The position numbers were made by a program, and so were the translations under genes. A DNA stretch of 31,218 nt from DASSUC01 sp035649895. Its GTDB lineage: Bacteria > Actinomycetota > Actinomycetes > Mycobacteriales > Micromonosporaceae. The notes beneath the pieces were generated by a model. That model did no database searches. It was not told the DNA's origin and saw nothing but the letters and a program-made list of their open reading frames with translations. Below are positions 21,223-28,800 of the stretch, one piece after another. Position 1 is the stretch's first letter. Every line of letters starts with the position of its first letter. The stretch spans positions 1 through 31,218 of the forward strand of contig DASRIS010000093.1 in NCBI GenBank assembly GCA_035649895.1, written 5' to 3'.

Positions 21223-23241
21223 CTACAGGTACCGCTGCCACCAGTCCAGGATCGCCTCGAACCGCGCCACCCGGTGCGACGGCAGGCCCGAGCGTGACAG
21301 CTCATGCCCCTCGCCGGGGAAGAGCAGCAGCTCGACCGGCACCTGCCGCTGCTTCAACGCCACATACAGCCGCTGTGCCTGCTCCACCGGGCAGCGCCAG
21401 TCCTGCTCCGAATGGATGATCAGCATCGGCAGCTCGATCCGGTCCGCGTGCGTGAGCGGGCTCTGCTTGTCCTGCTGGTCGATGTCCGGCCCGTAGAGGT
21501 CGGCCGCGAAGAACCAGCCGATGTCCGACGAACCGGTGAAGCTGTCGATCGCGTTCACCGCCCGCTCGCTGATGGCGGCCTTGAACCGGTCGCCGTGGTG
21601 CGCCGCGAGCCAGGTCGTCATGAAGCCGCCGTGCGAGCCGCCCAGCACACCAACCCGGGACCCGTCGAGCACCGGGTCGGCCAGTGCCGTGTCGAGCAGG
21701 GTGAGCAGGTCCATCGCGGAGACCTCGCCGACGTTGCCCATGACCGCGCGGCCGTGCGCCTCGCCGTAGCCGCTGGAGCCGCGCGGGTTGCCCAGCACCA
21801 CCGCGTAGCCGGCGTCCGCGTACACCTGGGCCTCGTCAAACAGCCGCCAGCCGTACTGCGCGAACGGGCCACCGTGGATCATCAGCAGCACCGGGAACGG
21901 GCCATCGCCCGTCGGCCGCACGACCCAGCCGTGCACCGGGTACCCGTCCGGGGCTGTCCCCGTCAGCTCGACCATCGGCCGCACGCCGACCTCAATCGGG
22001 TACGCGGCGTTCCAGCTGGTCAGGATCTCCAGCGCGCCGTCGGCACGGCGCACCGCAAGCTCTCCCCAGGAGTACGGGTCAGCCACGGTCACCGCCGTGA
22101 CACCCGCCCGGGTGGTCGCCCCGATCACCTGTTGCCGGCCGTCGACGAGCACCTTCGGCGCCCCACCGTCGTAGGGCACCAGCAGCAGCTGTACCGCGCC
22201 CCGGTGCTCACCGGTGAAGAGGACCCCGTCCGCCACCGGCTCGATCATGCCGCCGGGCGCGGCCAGCGTGACCTGCTCCTGGTCGGTGAGCTGGTGCGCG
22301 GGCGCCGAGCCGTCGGCCGGGACCGACCACAGGCCCTCGTTGCGGCACACGCCGGCCCGGTCCGCGTTGCTCAGCGGGCTGGCCGTGAAGCACACCCGGA
22401 ACCCGTCCGCGGAGAACCGTGGCGGGCCCACGCCCAGCCCGCCACGGGTCAGCGCACGCAGCCCGGACCCATCGGGCGCGCACACGTACACGTCGGACCT
22501 GAGGTCGTCACCCCGCGTAGAGTGCCGCGCGCTGACGAAGGTGAGCAGGTCCCCGCGCGGGCTCCAGTCGACGTCGGTGCTGTCGAAGTCGCCCTGGGTG
22601 ATGCGCTCCGGTTCCGCGCCGTCGGCGAGCGCGTCGACGACCCACAGGTGGTTGCGGCGGTCCTCGGTGAAGCCGAGGTCGTCCCTGCGGTAGAGCATGG
22701 TGGTGATCCGCCGCGGCGGCTCCTTGTCCGGCGTGACCCTCGGGTCCGTGCCGTACCGGCCGGGCTCCGGCACGCGTGCCTGGTACGCCAGCCGCTTCGA
22801 GTCCGGGCTCCAGACCGCGGCGCCGGCGCCGAGCGGATGGTTGGTCAGCCGGCGGGCGTCGCCGCCGTCGACCGGTAGCACGTAGATCTGGGGCTTGTCG
22901 CCGTGGCTGCCCGCGCCGGAACCGCCCGCGAAGCTGTCGCGCTCCGGGCCGGCGTCCCCGGAACGGCCCCGGCGGTCCCCCGAGCCCCCGTTCGGGTCGC
23001 GCGCCACCCGGAGGAAGGCCAGCCACCGCCCGTCCGGTGAGTACGCCGGAGCGAAGTCGCGCAGTCCCTGGGTGAGCTGGCGCGGTGGCGCCGACCCGTC
23101 CGTCGGCACCAGCCATAGCTGGCTCCGGTAGTCGTCAGCCGCCAGGTCGGCCTGGTGCAACGTCACTACGGCACACCGGCCGTCCGGGCTGAGCGCCGGA
23201 ATGCCCGGGACCAGGGCCCGGCCGAGGTCAGACGGTTTCAC
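21223..23241 (-). CDS. S9 (prolyl oligopeptidase / acylaminoacyl-peptidase) family serine peptidase
   Basis: The product is about 672 aa. Residues 1 to ~410 form a WD40/TolB-like beta-propeller with repeated SPDGR-type motifs (LSPDGRCAVV, YSPDGRWLAF, WSPDSKRLAY, WSPRGDLLTF). The C-terminal alpha/beta hydrolase has GGSHGG with the nucleophile S536, the Asp in HSEQDWRCP and the His in GEGHELS. By family it cleaves short or N-acylated peptides. No signal peptide is seen, so it is cytoplasmic. I prefer GTG 23241 because TAAGGT (23254-23249) precedes it by 7 nt; an upstream GTG at 23250 lies inside that hexamer. Confidence 0.93.
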   Translation of the reverse strand: MKPSDLGRALVPGIPALSPDGRCAVVTLHQADLAADDYRSQLWLVPTDGSAPPRQLTQGLRDFAPAYSPDGRWLAFLRVARDPNGGSGDRRGRSGDAGPERDSFAGGSGAGSHGDKPQIYVLPVDGGDARRLTNHPLGAGAAVWSPDSKRLAYQARVPEPGRYGTDPRVTPDKEPPRRITTMLYRRDDLGFTEDRRNHLWVVDALADGAEPERITQGDFDSTDVDWSPRGDLLTFVSARHSTRGDDLRSDVYVCAPDGSGLRALTRGGLGVGPPRFSADGFRVCFTASPLSNADRAGVCRNEGLWSVPADGSAPAHQLTDQEQVTLAAPGGMIEPVADGVLFTGEHRGAVQLLLVPYDGGAPKVLVDGRQQVIGATTRAGVTAVTVADPYSWGELAVRRADGALEILTSWNAAYPIEVGVRPMVELTGTAPDGYPVHGWVVRPTGDGPFPVLLMIHGGPFAQYGWRLFDEAQVYADAGYAVVLGNPRGSSGYGEAHGRAVMGNVGEVSAMDLLTLLDTALADPVLDGSRVGVLGGSHGGFMTTWLAAHHGDRFKAAISERAVNAIDSFTGSSDIGWFFAADLYGPDIDQQDKQSPLTHADRIELPMLIIHSEQDWRCPVEQAQRLYVALKQRQVPVELLLFPGEGHELSRSGLPSHRVARFEAILDWWQRYL

Positions 23242-23248
23242 GTCCGGC

Positions 23249-23254
23249 ACCTTA
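23249..23254 (-). promoter_or_regulatory. Putative -10 box (TAAGGT) for leaderless S9 peptidase transcript
   Basis: On the minus strand TAAGGT is followed by 7 nt and GTG 23241. It overlaps the earlier GTG at 23250, so that GTG would lie outside the transcript if the box is used. Confidence 0.45.
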
Positions 23255-23294
23255 GCCGGTAAGCAACGCCAGAGGCCAGAGCCGGTTTCCTTGC

Positions 23295-23376
23295 CGGAGA
23301 GCCAGCCGACCGACGGAGAGCTACCTGACCGGCGGAGAGCCAGCCGACCGACGGAGAGTCCCTGGGCGCCGGAGGA
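23295..23376. repeat. 19-bp tandem repeat between trpD and S9 peptidase
   Basis: CGGAGAG recurs at 23295, 23314, 23333 and 23352 (exact 19-bp spacing), and a fifth CGGAGGA at 23370. Two copies of a 26-bp block (23295-23320 and 23333-23358) are identical. The array fills the gap after the trpD stop. Confidence 0.85.
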
Positions 23377-24429
23377 CTACCTGGCCAGCCCGGTCGCCAC
23401 GGTGAGCCACCTGGCCAGGGCCGCAGCGGCCGCCCCGGACACGATCGACTTCTCGGCCCGCCGCAGGCCGTCGCCGAGGGCGACCCGCAGGTCGCCGGCG
23501 AGCCCGGTGTGCGCGGCGATCGCCGCCGCGGCGTTGAGCACCACCGCGTCCCGGACCGGGCCGGGCTCGCCGGCCAGCACCCGGCGTGTCACGTCCGCGT
23601 TGTACGCAGCGTCGGCTCCGCGCAGGTCTCCCGGGCGCGACCGGGGCAGGCCGAGCTCTGCCGCGTCCACCAGCGTCTCGGTCACCGTGCCGCTGGTGAC
23701 CAGCCACAGCCGGGTGGGGCCGGTGGTGGTGAACTCGTCCAGGCCGTCCTCGCCGCGCATCACGACCACGGAGTCGCCACGGCGGGCGAACACCTCGGCC
23801 ATGACCGGCGCCATGCGGATGTCTGCGCAGCCGACCGCGGCGGCGCGCGGCTGCGCCGGGTTGGTCAGCGGGCCGAGGAAGTTGAACGCGGTCGGCACGC
23901 CCAGCTCCCGCCGCGGCACCGCGGCGTGGCGCAGCCCGGCGTGGAACTGGGGGGCGAAGCAGAAGCCGATGCCCGCCTCGGTCACGCAGTGCGCCACGCC
24001 TTCCGGGTCGAGGTCGAGCGGGACGCCGAGCCGCTCCAGCAGGTCCGCCGCGCCACAGGCCGAGGACGCGGCGCGGTTGCCGTGCTTGACCACCCGTACG
24101 CCGGCGCCGGCGACGACGATCGCGGCCATCGTCGAGATGTTGACGGTGTGCGCCCGGTCCCCGCCCGTGCCGACCAGGTCGACCGCGTCGGCGCGTACCT
24201 CTACGGGGAGCGCGACCCGGACGGCGTTGGCGAGCATCGTCTCCACCAGCCCGGCGATCTCCCCTGGGGTCTCCCCCTTCGCCCGCAGGGCCACCGCGAA
24301 CCCGGCGATCTGGGCCGGGGTGGCGGCACCCGACATGATCTCGCCCATTGCCCAGGCGGTGTCCTCTGTCGACAGCTCCTCGCCCTGCAGTGCTGCGGTG
24401 AGCAGGTGGGACCAGATCCGATCACCCAT
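23377..24429 (-). CDS. trpD: Anthranilate phosphoribosyltransferase
   Basis: The 350-aa product transfers phosphoribosyl from PRPP to anthranilate, the second step of tryptophan synthesis. It has the N-terminal helical domain, the diphosphate-binding VDLVGTGGDRAHTVNIST (83-100, with GTGGD at 87-91), VKHGNRAASSACGAADLLERLG (114-135), the anthranilate-site NFLGPLTNP motif and an intact C-terminus. No other trp gene is in the window; in M. tuberculosis trpD also sits alone beside ctaE-qcrCAB. The ATG at 24429 has GGAGG at proper spacing; the frame continues upstream without homology. It is transcribed toward the S9 peptidase gene but separated from it by the 19-bp repeat. Confidence 0.96.
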   Translation of the reverse strand: MGDRIWSHLLTAALQGEELSTEDTAWAMGEIMSGAATPAQIAGFAVALRAKGETPGEIAGLVETMLANAVRVALPVEVRADAVDLVGTGGDRAHTVNISTMAAIVVAGAGVRVVKHGNRAASSACGAADLLERLGVPLDLDPEGVAHCVTEAGIGFCFAPQFHAGLRHAAVPRRELGVPTAFNFLGPLTNPAQPRAAAVGCADIRMAPVMAEVFARRGDSVVVMRGEDGLDEFTTTGPTRLWLVTSGTVTETLVDAAELGLPRSRPGDLRGADAAYNADVTRRVLAGEPGPVRDAVVLNAAAAIAAHTGLAGDLRVALGDGLRRAEKSIVSGAAAAALARWLTVATGLAR

Positions 24430-24446
24430 GGCGGGCCTCCGTAGAT

Positions 24447-24513
24447 GGGCAGGCGCAGTACGTGGGCAGGCACAGGATTTGGGCGGGCGCAGGTTGGGGC
24501 GGCCACGCCGCGG
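24447..24513. repeat. 17-bp tandem repeat between receiver-like gene and trpD
   Basis: GGGC-AGGC(G/A)CA words start at 24447, 24464 and 24481 (17-bp period) and at 24497 (16). The array occupies most of the 94-bp gap, upstream of the trpD ribosome-binding site on the minus strand. Confidence 0.7.
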
Positions 24514-24523
24514 GAGGTGCCGG

Positions 24524-24934
24524 CTACGCCGCCGGCGGTAGCTCGTTGCGCTGCCGCAGCAGCGCCGCCACGGTCCTGCCCGTGGTGACCGGGTCCAGCG
24601 GGTGGACGAGCGTCGCCTCGACCCTTGTGTAGGCGGCCAGCCACCGGTCGGCGGCGCGCGCGATGACCACGCACATCGGCGGAGCGGCGGACAGCTCGTC
24701 CTTGAGCTGGCGGGCGATGCCCAGCCCACCTGCGGGGACGGCCTCCCCGTCGAGCATGAGCAGGTCCACCTGGTAGTCGTCGACCGTCCGCATGCACTCG
24801 CCGTACGTGGCCGCCTCCAGGAAGGTCACCGTCAGGTCGGGCGTCGGGCGGTCCCCGATCGCCAGGCGCATCCGGTCGCGCACCTGAGCATCGTCGCTGT
24901 AAAGGAGCACGGTGTGCCTGCTCGGGCTCGTCAC
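24524..24934 (-). CDS. Stand-alone receiver-like protein, active-site Lys replaced by His
   Basis: The 136-aa single-domain protein has a CheY-like fold: VLLYSDDAQVRDRM (acidic pair D14/D15), VDLLMLDGEA (phospho-acceptor D62), CVVIARAADRW (the usual Thr/Ser position is Ala/Arg) and ATLVHPLDP, where the invariant Lys before Pro is H111. It may therefore be an atypical receiver that signals without, or with altered, phosphorylation. There is no output domain. GTG 24934 overlaps the CtaG stop by 4 bp (GTGA), so it is co-transcribed with an oxidase-assembly gene and upstream of trpD. TACCAT 8 nt upstream could give an internal leaderless start. Such genes next to ctaG/trpD recur in actinomycetes as far as I recall; the role is unknown. 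Confidence 0.85.
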   Translation of the reverse strand: MTSPSRHTVLLYSDDAQVRDRMRLAIGDRPTPDLTVTFLEAATYGECMRTVDDYQVDLLMLDGEAVPAGGLGIARQLKDELSAAPPMCVVIARAADRWLAAYTRVEATLVHPLDPVTTGRTVAALLRQRNELPPAA

Positions 24935-25983
24935 GGTTGCCGATGGTACCGGTCAGCGGATCCGCCGCCGCCACCGCTACCGGCACCCGCGGCACCACCC
25001 GTACCGCTGGCCGGCGCGGCAGCCTGGTGCCCAGCCGCCGCGGCCTCGGCCCGGTCCAGCTGCCGGTCGACCCGCCGCGCCTCCCGGTCGGCCTCGCGCA
25101 TCCACTGGACCAGCAGCACGGCGAGCATCGTCACGCTGACCAGCTCACCGCCGGCCCAGAGGATGCCGCCGGCCACCTTCTGGTCGGAGCGGGGGTCGGA
25201 CCAGTCCAGGCCGAGCAGCGGGTACCAGTCCCCGCCCAGCAGCTCGGTGCTCTGCATGATGGTCAGCCCGAGCACCGCATGCAGCGGCGTGGACAGCACC
25301 ATCAGCAGGGCCCGGGCCGGGTAGGGCCACCGCCCCGGCAGCGGGTCCAGGCCCAGCAGCGGCCAGAAGAACAGGCAGCCGGTGACGATGAAGTGGGCGT
25401 GCACCAGCTCGTGCACGAGCGGGCTCTCCAGCGAGACCCGGTACAGCCCGGAGAAGTAGAGGACGAACGGGTTGGCCACGAAGATGCCGAAGGCCACCAG
25501 CGGGAAGGACAGCACCCGGGCGGGCCGGCTGTGCAGGGCCTGGACGAGGCCGCGCCGCGGGCGGGCGGGCAGCGTACGCAGGGCCAGCGTCACCGGGGCG
25601 CCGAGCGCGAGGAAGATCGGCGCGACCATCGACAGCGCCATGTGCTGGACCATGTGCACGCTCAGCAGCGTGGTCTCGTAGGCGTGCAGCCCGCTCAGCG
25701 TCGCCACGGCGACAGAGCCGAGGCCGGGCCCGAGGAACAGGAGGGTACGCCCCAGCGGCCAGCGGTCGCCCCGGGCCCGCAGCCGGTGTACTCCGTACAG
25801 GTAGAGACCGGCCACGAGCAGCAGCGCGACCGCAAGCCACGAGCCCAGCTCCGCCTGCGTGACCAGAGCGCCCGGCGTGAACGGCGGCGGAGCCGACGGA
25901 GGCTCGGTCAACGGATGTGTGGGCAGCGGATGCCCAGCCACCGGCGAAAGGACGGCGGTGCTGGCCAGGCCGGCAGGTTGCAC
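24931..25983 (-). CDS. ctaG: Cytochrome c oxidase assembly protein, CtaG/caa3_CtaG family
   Basis: The 350-aa product is a membrane protein with about seven helices. The family hallmarks are present: LSVHMVQHMALSMVAPIFLALGAPVTL (histidine-rich helix), ANPFVLYFSGLY, VHELVHAHFIVTGCLFFWPLLGLDP and STPLHAVLGLTIMQS. The His/Met residues in these helices are thought to handle copper for the CuB site of the oxidase. An acidic/Arg coiled tail (READREARRVDRQLDRAEA) and a Gly/Ala linker end the protein. GTG 25983 follows TAGCCT by 7 nt. It is divergent from ctaE, so both halves of oxidase biogenesis share one intergenic region. Confidence 0.92.
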   Translation of the reverse strand: MQPAGLASTAVLSPVAGHPLPTHPLTEPPSAPPPFTPGALVTQAELGSWLAVALLLVAGLYLYGVHRLRARGDRWPLGRTLLFLGPGLGSVAVATLSGLHAYETTLLSVHMVQHMALSMVAPIFLALGAPVTLALRTLPARPRRGLVQALHSRPARVLSFPLVAFGIFVANPFVLYFSGLYRVSLESPLVHELVHAHFIVTGCLFFWPLLGLDPLPGRWPYPARALLMVLSTPLHAVLGLTIMQSTELLGGDWYPLLGLDWSDPRSDQKVAGGILWAGGELVSVTMLAVLLVQWMREADREARRVDRQLDRAEAAAAGHQAAAPASGTGGAAGAGSGGGGGSADRYHRQP

Positions 25984-25990
25984 GCTGCCC

Positions 25991-25996
25991 AGGCTA
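25991..25996 (-). promoter_or_regulatory. Putative -10 box (TAGCCT) for leaderless ctaG transcript
   Basis: On the minus strand TAGCCT is followed by 7 nt and GTG 25983. No ribosome-binding site is present in the gap. Confidence 0.48.
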
Positions 25997-26095
25997 TGCC
26001 GCCCCGCCCAGCCGGACGCAGCCCACCCAGGCTGCGCGCCGCGCCGCGCCGGCCGCGTGCGGCCACCCCGGCGAGTACCGGCGCTCTTGGCGGGC

Positions 26096-26101
26096 AATAA
26101 T
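26096..26101 (+). promoter_or_regulatory. Possible -10 box (AATAAT) for ctaE
   Basis: AATAAT is followed by 6 nt and GTG 26108. It deviates from TANNNT in the first base, but it is the only AT-rich word in the region and has the leaderless spacing seen at other genes here. Confidence 0.35.
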
Positions 26102-26107
26102 GACCGC

Positions 26108-26713
26108 GTGACTGCGGCCCCAGCCATCGCCAAGAGCCAGATCCACTCGCTGACGCGGCCCAACATGGTCAGCGTCGGCACGATTGTCTGGCTGTCGAGC
26201 GAGCTCATGTTCTTCGCGGCGCTGTTCGCGATGTACTTCTCCATCCGCGCAGCAGCACCGCAGCTGTGGGAGGAGCACCACCCCACGCTGAACCTGCCGT
26301 ACGCGCTGACGTTCACCATCATCCTGGTGGCGTCCTCGGTCACCTGCCAGCTCGGCGTCTTCGCCGCGGAGCGCGGCGACGTGTACGGCCTGCGCCGCTG
26401 GTTCGCCCTCACCTTCGTGATGGGCCTGGTCTTCGTGCTCGGCCAGGCCAACGAGTACCGCAACCTGGTGCACGAGGGCATCAAGATCAACGCCGACGGG
26501 TACGGGTCGATGTTCTACCTGACCACCGGGTTCCACGGGCTCCACGTCACCGGCGGTCTCATCGCCTTCATCTTCTTCATGATCCGCACCACCATGGGCC
26601 GGTTCACGCCCGCTCAGGCCACCGCGTCCATTGTGGTCTCCTACTACTGGCACTTCGTCGACGTGGTCTGGATCGCGCTGTTCTTCATGATCTACATCCT
26701 GGAACTGCTGTGA
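26108..26713 (+). CDS. ctaE: Cytochrome c oxidase subunit III
   Basis: The 201-aa product has five membrane helices, as usual for the short actinobacterial subunit III. Conserved segments are TIVWLSSELMFFAALFAMYF (helix 1), the Glu-containing LTFTIILVASSVTCQLGVFA, GQANEYRNLV, TGFHGLHVTGGLIAFIFFM and YYWHFVDVVWIALFFMIYIL. The aspartate in HFVDVVW and the buried Glu are family hallmarks for stabilising the oxidase core. It opens the ctaE-qcrC-qcrA-qcrB operon. The GTG at 26108 is divergent from ctaG and has no ribosome-binding site. Confidence 0.96.
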   Translation: MTAAPAIAKSQIHSLTRPNMVSVGTIVWLSSELMFFAALFAMYFSIRAAAPQLWEEHHPTLNLPYALTFTIILVASSVTCQLGVFAAERGDVYGLRRWFALTFVMGLVFVLGQANEYRNLVHEGIKINADGYGSMFYLTTGFHGLHVTGGLIAFIFFMIRTTMGRFTPAQATASIVVSYYWHFVDVVWIALFFMIYILELL

Positions 26714-26772
26714 AGCTGTCACGCCGGGCCAGCGCGCCCCGTCGTAGTGTCACGACCGCTGAAGGTGAGCCC

Positions 26773-27642
26773 ATGAACCGTTCGCGCCCTGACGACCCCA
26801 GCAGCGACGCTGCCGGAACCCCGGGCCATGGTCGCGGCCTCGGCCATGGTCGCAGCTCCGGCCATAGCCGGGGCCCCAACCGGCTGCGCCGCCGGCTCGG
26901 TGCCGCCGCCCGGCTGGCCGCCGCGCTGGCGCTCGCCGGCGGGCTCTACGCGGCGTTCGCCCCGGGCGCGGCGGCCGAGGACAACGCCGCGCTGTCGCGG
27001 GCCGCGCAGGACGGCAAGGCGCTCTTCGACACGAGCTGCACCAGCTGCCACGGCCGCAACGCGCAGGGCGTCGAGGGGCGCGGGCCGAGCCTGGTCGGGG
27101 TCGGCTCGGCGGCGGTGGAGTTCCAGGTCAGCAGCGGCCGGATGCCGCTGGCCCGGCAGCAGGCCCAGGCCGAGCGCAAGCCCCCGGTGCTCACCTACGA
27201 CCAGGCGCGCCAGATCGGGCAGTACATCCAGGAGCTCGGCGGCGGCCCCCAGGTGCCAGAGGGCGACCTGCGCGAAGGCGGTGACATCGCCCGCGGCGGC
27301 GAGCTGTTCCGCATCAACTGCGCCTCCTGCCACGCGTTCTCCGCCGGCGGTGGCGCGCTCTCCTCCGGAAAGTACGCGCCGAGCATGGCCCCGGCCACCG
27401 ACCGCCAGGTCTGGGCGGCGATGCTCAGCGGCCCGCAGAACATGCCGGTGTTCGGCGACAACCAGCTCACGCCGCAGCAGAAGCGGGACGTCCTGGTATA
27501 CGTGCAGACCCTGGCCGAGGAGCAGGACCCGGGCGGCTGGGGCCTGGGCCGGTACGGGCCGGTCACCGAAGGGTTGGCGATCTTCCTGGTCGGCATGGTC
27601 GCAATGGTCTTCACGGCGCTGTGGATTGCGGGGAAGTCATGA
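26773..27642 (+). CDS. qcrC: Diheme cytochrome c subunit of the bcc complex
   Basis: The 289-aa product has a 40-residue cytoplasmic N-terminal segment with a repeated His/Gly/Arg motif (HGRGLGHGRSSGHSRG), a hydrophobic signal/anchor (about 44-66), two c-type heme sites C89TSCH93 and C183ASCH187 with downstream axial-ligand methionines (M124, M224), and a C-terminal membrane helix (about 263-285). In actinobacteria QcrC passes electrons from the Rieske centre directly to the oxidase inside the bcc-aa3 supercomplex. ATG 26773 has GAAGGTGAG upstream. The stop overlaps qcrA as ATGA. Confidence 0.96.
   Translation: MNRSRPDDPSSDAAGTPGHGRGLGHGRSSGHSRGPNRLRRRLGAAARLAAALALAGGLYAAFAPGAAAEDNAALSRAAQDGKALFDTSCTSCHGRNAQGVEGRGPSLVGVGSAAVEFQVSSGRMPLARQQAQAERKPPVLTYDQARQIGQYIQELGGGPQVPEGDLREGGDIARGGELFRINCASCHAFSAGGGALSSGKYAPSMAPATDRQVWAAMLSGPQNMPVFGDNQLTPQQKRDVLVYVQTLAEEQDPGGWGLGRYGPVTEGLAIFLVGMVAMVFTALWIAGKS
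26824..26868. repeat. 18-bp repeat encoding the His/Gly-rich tail of QcrC
   Basis: GGCCAT(G/A) words begin at 26824, 26842 and 26860, an 18-bp period, and encode GHGRGL, GHGRSS and GHSRG. Confidence 0.7.
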
Positions 27643-28754
27643 GCACCCATACGACGTCACGGCCGGCGGCTGCCGGCCCGACTGCCGCCAGCCCGGCGGC
27701 TACCGGCCCGGCGGACCCGGCGACGGCCCGCTTCGAGCTGGTCCGTGAGGGTGCCCACCGGGACGGCGTGGAGATCGTGCACTACGAGCCGAGGTTCCCC
27801 GTCCCGGGCACCCGGGCGGAGCGGCGCGTCGAGCGTACGATCGCGTTCTTCTTCCTGCTGACCGCCCTGTCCGCGACCGCGTTTCTGGCGGTCTTCATCT
27901 GGTGGCCCTGGCAGTACGAGATCGGCTCGACCCTCAGCAAGCTCTACACCCCGCTGCTCGGCCTCACCCTCGGCCTCACCCTGGCCGGCCTCGGGATCGG
28001 CGTGGTCATCTGGGGCAAGAAGCTGCTGCCGCACGAGGTCGCCGTCGAGAAGCGGCACATCGGCAGCTCCGACCCGGAGGACCGGCGGATCACCGCAGCG
28101 GCCATGGTCAACATCGCCGACGAGACCAGCATCGGACGCCGGCCGCTGCTGCGCCGGACGCTGGCGCTGAGCCTGCTGCCGGTCGGCGGGGTCGCCATCG
28201 CCCCGCTGGTCGGCGGTCTGATCACAGACCCGCACAAGTCAAACATGATGCTCCGCACCGGCTGGGACCCGGCGAACAACGACGGCGAGCGGGTACGGCT
28301 GGTCCGCGAGGACATGACCCCGATCCGGCCGGAGGACATCAGCGTCGGCGGCCAGATCACCGTCTTCCCCGGCATTCCCGAAGGGCGGACCAACAAGCAC
28401 GCGGACTCGCCGACCCTGCTGATCCACCTTAGGGCGACCGACGCCGAAAGGGCCCGCGCCAACATCGGCCGCATCCCGATCAACAAGGACGCGATGTACG
28501 GCAACTTCGTCGCGTACTCGAAGATCTGCACCCACGCGGGCTGCCCGGCGAGCCTCTACGAGCAGCAGACGAACCGGCTGCTCTGCCCATGCCACCAGTC
28601 CCAGTTCGACATTCTTGACAACGCGAAGCCGATCTTCGGCCCGGCCACCCGGCGGCTGCCCATGCTACCGATCGAGCTGGACAGCGAGGGCTTCTTCGTT
28701 GCAAAGTCGGACTACCCGATCCCGGTCGGACCCGGCTTCTGGGAGCGGTCGTGA
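27639..28754 (+). CDS. qcrA: Rieske iron-sulfur subunit of the bcc complex
   Basis: The 371-aa product has three membrane helices in the N-terminal half (about 70-92, 105-127 and 168-187), the usual form in actinobacteria. The C-terminal Rieske domain carries the 2Fe-2S ligands C297-T-H299 with C302, and C316-P-C318-H319. The loop between them (PASLYEQQTNRLL) and QSQFD replace the CxHxG loops seen in other groups, as is typical here. It accepts electrons from menaquinol and feeds QcrC. The start overlaps the qcrC stop by 4 bp, so translation is coupled. Confidence 0.96.
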   Translation: MSTHTTSRPAAAGPTAASPAATGPADPATARFELVREGAHRDGVEIVHYEPRFPVPGTRAERRVERTIAFFFLLTALSATAFLAVFIWWPWQYEIGSTLSKLYTPLLGLTLGLTLAGLGIGVVIWGKKLLPHEVAVEKRHIGSSDPEDRRITAAAMVNIADETSIGRRPLLRRTLALSLLPVGGVAIAPLVGGLITDPHKSNMMLRTGWDPANNDGERVRLVREDMTPIRPEDISVGGQITVFPGIPEGRTNKHADSPTLLIHLRATDAERARANIGRIPINKDAMYGNFVAYSKICTHAGCPASLYEQQTNRLLCPCHQSQFDILDNAKPIFGPATRRLPMLPIELDSEGFFVAKSDYPIPVGPGFWERS

Positions 28755-28800
28755 GCCTGCCGAGCCAGAATAGGCGTAGCCGCGAACGAAAGGCACTGCC

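Noticed and set aside
23250..24429. Trp attenuator or T-box upstream of trpD
   Set aside because: No Trp-rich leader peptide, specifier loop or alternate hairpins are visible in the 94-bp gap, only the 17-bp repeats.
24490..24729. N-terminal extension of trpD to 24729
   Set aside because: It runs through the 17-bp repeat and into the receiver-like gene. ATG 24429 has GGAGG and begins the normal TrpD helical domain.
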